A stretch of DNA of 42,108 nucleotides, from contig NZ_AQUR01000063.1 in NCBI RefSeq assembly GCF_000372525.1, forward strand, positions 1 to 42,108, in the 5' to 3' direction. The notes beneath the pieces were generated by a model that ran no database searches, was not told where the DNA came from, and saw nothing but the letters and a program-made list of their open reading frames with translations. Both the position numbers and the translations under genes were made by a program. Below are positions 40,271-42,108 of the stretch, piece by piece (within the stretch, counting starts at the first letter, position 1; each line of letters opens with the position of its first letter). The stretch is from Cupriavidus neocaledonicus (GTDB lineage: Bacteria; Pseudomonadota; Gammaproteobacteria; Burkholderiales; Burkholderiaceae).

Positions 40271-40577
40271 AACCCCGTTGCCGTGGCGGGCCAGCGCGGC
40301 GCCCCAGACCGTCCCGGATGATAGCGCAGCGGCCCGGGCCGCTGCCCGCAAAGCCGCCTGCAGCCTGGCGCAGCGGCACTTTTAAGCGCGCCCTCACTAG
40401 GGGATACCCGAACCATGACCCCATTTGCAGACATCTGAAAGGTAGCTGAAAGGTCGCCCCCTTACCTTCCACCCTGCCCGCCGGAAGGCCTCGGAATTCG
40501 CCGCATTGGTGCAACGCAACAAAGGCAACGCTGAGGCCCGCCGCAGATTTCAAGCAGTCTTATCGAGGAGATTCACT
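40271..40577. other. tctB leader region
   Basis: No gene is seen here between the antiporter repeat array and tctB. It contains the direct-repeat pair at 40435-40454. I could not place a confident sigma-70 or sigma-54 promoter. Confidence 0.45.
40435..40454 (+). promoter_or_regulatory. Direct repeat CTGAAAGGT x2, 11-base period
   Basis: CTGAAAGGT occurs at 40435-40443 and again at 40446-40454, 124 bases upstream of tctB. The 11-base centre-to-centre direct repeat is the geometry of OmpR/PhoB-family response-regulator sites. The core matches the decamer array at 40221 but is on the opposite strand. Confidence 0.6.
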
Positions 40578-41039
40578 TTGCGCATACGTAGCCAAAAGGA
40601 CTTTGCCTCCGGCCTGATGTTCATCCTGGTCGGATTCGGCTTTTCCTGGGTCGCGCGCGGTTATTCCATGGGAACCGCCGCCAAAATGGGACCGGGATAC
40701 TTCCCGTTCTGGCTCGGCATCGTGCTCGCCCTGCTGGGCGCGCTGGTGCTGTTCGGCTCGCTGTCGTCCAAGTCGGAAGAAGACAGCCTGGCCCGCTGGG
40801 ACATCAAGACGCTGTTGTGGATCCTCGGTTCGGTGGTGCTGTTCGGGCTGCTGCTGAAGCCGCTGGGCATGGTGCTGTCGGTGCTGGTGCTGGTGCTGGT
40901 GTCGTCGATGGCCAGCCACGAGTTCAGCTGGAAGGGTGCCATCCTGAACGCCATCATCCTGGTGCTGATCAGCCTGGGCGCGTTCGTGTACGGCATCAAC
41001 CTGCAGATGCCGGTGTGGCCGGCTTTCCTGGCAAGCTAA
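40578..41039 (+). CDS. tctB: TctB-family small transporter subunit
   Basis: Small four-helix membrane subunit of the tripartite tricarboxylate transporter, 153 residues. DFASGLMFILVGFGFSWVARGYSMGTAAKMGPGYFPFWLGIVLALLG is the family signature. The start is a TTG at 40578 with GAGGAG seven bases ahead; an upstream ATG frame from 40506 adds unconserved Arg-rich sequence and has no such site. It is 13 bases from tctA. The solute is set by a TctC/Bug receptor, possibly the one at 37167 or one beyond the right edge. Confidence 0.9.
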   Translation: MRIRSQKDFASGLMFILVGFGFSWVARGYSMGTAAKMGPGYFPFWLGIVLALLGALVLFGSLSSKSEEDSLARWDIKTLLWILGSVVLFGLLLKPLGMVLSVLVLVLVSSMASHEFSWKGAILNAIILVLISLGAFVYGINLQMPVWPAFLAS

Positions 41040-41052
41040 GGAGGCCGCCAAC

Positions 41053-42108
41053 ATGGAACTACTCACCAACCTGGGTCTGGGCTTCTCCACCGCCCTGACC
41101 TTCCAGAACCTCGCGTACGCCTTCCTCGGCTGCGTGCTGGGCACGCTGATCGGCGTGCTGCCGGGCCTGGGGCCGCTGGCCACCATCGCCATGCTGCTGC
41201 CGGTGACCTACACGCTGCCGCCGGTGGCCGCGCTGATCATGCTGGCCGGCATCTACTACGGCGCCCAGTACGGCGGCTCGACCACCGCCATCCTGGTGAA
41301 CCTGCCCGGTGAATCGTCGTCGGTGGTGACCACCATCGATGGCTACCAGATGGCCAGACGAGGGCGAGCGGGGGTGGCGCTGGCCACCGCCGGCCTGGGC
41401 TCGTTCTTCGCCGGCTGCGTCGCCACCATGATCCTGGCCGCATTTGCCGCGCCGCTGTCGGAACTGGCGTTCAAGTTCGGTCCCGCCGAGTACTTCTCGC
41501 TGATGGTGCTGGGCCTGATCGGCGCCGTGGTGCTGGCCTCGGGCTCGCTGGTCAAGGCCATCGCCATGATCGTGCTGGGCCTGCTGCTGGGCCTGGTCGG
41601 CACCGACGTCAACTCGGGCGCCGCACGCTTCTCGTTCGACGTGCCGGAACTGACCGACGGCCTGAACTTCGTCTCGGTGGCAATGGGTATCTTCGGCTTT
41701 GCCGAAATCATCGCCAACCTGGAGCAGAAGGAACACCGCGAGACCTTCACCGACCACATCACCAACCTGTTCCCGACCAAGGACGACTTCAAGCGCATGA
41801 TCCCTGCGGTGCTGCGCGGCACCGCGCTGGGCTCGGCGCTGGGCATCCTGCCGGGCGGCGGCGCCTCGCTGGCCTCGTTCGCGGCGTACTCGCTGGAGAA
41901 GAAGACCTCCAAGTATCCGCAGGAATTCGGCAAGGGCGCGATCGAGGGCGTGGCGGGTCCGGAATCGGCCAACAACGCGGCTTCGCAGACCTCGTTCATC
42001 CCGCTGCTGACGCTGGGCATTCCGCCCAACGCGGTGATGGCGCTGATGGTGGGGGCGATGACCATCCACAACATCCAGCCCGGCCCGCAGGTGATGACCA
42101 GCAACCCG
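41053..42108 (+). CDS. tctA: TctA-family large transporter subunit (cut by window edge)
   Basis: Large membrane subunit of the tripartite tricarboxylate transporter. 352 residues are visible of an expected roughly 500, with no stop. It carries GVLPGLGPLATIAMLLPVTY, IYYGAQYGGSTTAILVNLPGESSSVVTTIDGYQMA and ILPGGGASLASFAAYSLEKK, all conserved in TctA, and the later GPESANNAASQTSFIPLLTLGIP. AAGGAGG lies eight bases before the ATG. The stretch at 41352-41366 uses AGA, CGA and GGG codons, uncommon elsewhere in the window, inside a conserved loop. Confidence 0.95.
   Translation, partial: MELLTNLGLGFSTALTFQNLAYAFLGCVLGTLIGVLPGLGPLATIAMLLPVTYTLPPVAALIMLAGIYYGAQYGGSTTAILVNLPGESSSVVTTIDGYQMARRGRAGVALATAGLGSFFAGCVATMILAAFAAPLSELAFKFGPAEYFSLMVLGLIGAVVLASGSLVKAIAMIVLGLLLGLVGTDVNSGAARFSFDVPELTDGLNFVSVAMGIFGFAEIIANLEQKEHRETFTDHITNLFPTKDDFKRMIPAVLRGTALGSALGILPGGGASLASFAAYSLEKKTSKYPQEFGKGAIEGVAGPESANNAASQTSFIPLLTLGIPPNAVMALMVGAMTIHNIQPGPQVMTSNP

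Noticed and set aside
41352..41366. AGA/CGA-rich stretch in tctA as a sign of insertion or frameshift
   Set aside because: The frame stays open and the protein (QMARRGRAGVALA) still fits the TctA loop, so it is only uncommon codon choice.

Overview
The window reads as ordinary chromosome of a GC-rich betaproteobacterium in the Burkholderiaceae, most like Cupriavidus/Ralstonia. This is an inference from gene order (xseB-ispA-dxs-folE2, polA next to a LOG gene and thrB, Bug/Tct transporters), strong G/C preference at third codon positions, and the gene families present. No prophage, CRISPR array, rRNA, tRNA or defence island was found. The only mobile DNA is one end of an ISL3-type insertion sequence at the left edge. 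About 30 protein genes are supported. One is cut at each edge: the transposase on the left and tctA on the right.

Left part (1-14.3 kb). The IS end abuts the terminator of folE2. A minus-strand isoprenoid block, xseB-ispA-dxs, leads into folE2. Facing it is a solitary Rieske oxygenase, followed by a DMT-family permease and a two-domain sulfurtransferase. A minus-strand run then holds a His-rich ZIP metal transporter, a Tat-exported dienelactone hydrolase, a type II NADH dehydrogenase and polA. polA is head-to-head with a LOG-family gene with almost no space between the candidate starts.

Middle (14.3-24.5 kb). The LOG gene, a small DUF2782-like exported protein, homoserine kinase (thrB) and a BPSS1780-like membrane protein run rightward and converge on uvrD. 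uvrD and valS diverge from a short region with TATAAT boxes on both strands. galU follows valS and ends at a strong bidirectional terminator.

Accessory metabolic part (24.5-30 kb). A leftward series holds an MFS permease, class II aldolase, tautomerase, threonine-aldolase-like enzyme, Nudix hydrolase and TusA-like protein. A LysR regulator diverges from the MFS gene across a perfect 9-11-9 inverted repeat with LysR-operator geometry. The substrate is unknown.

Right part (30-42.1 kb). An nfeD-slipin pair (membrane protease plus SPFH protein) ends at two large perfect hairpins facing alaS. A class III CoA-transferase, a DUF2214-like membrane protein and a Bug solute receptor follow. A cation/proton antiporter lies on the minus strand, and a tctB-tctA pair leaves the window.

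The most interesting structure is non-coding. There is a 10-bp-period array of CTGAAAGG-like units plus an 11-bp-period CTGAAAGGT pair between the antiporter and tctB. There is also a family of CTCTCCC...GGGAGAG hairpins at gene ends, two of them forming an inverted REPIN-like pair, and the LysR-type operator. I did not find a convincing new multi-gene system.
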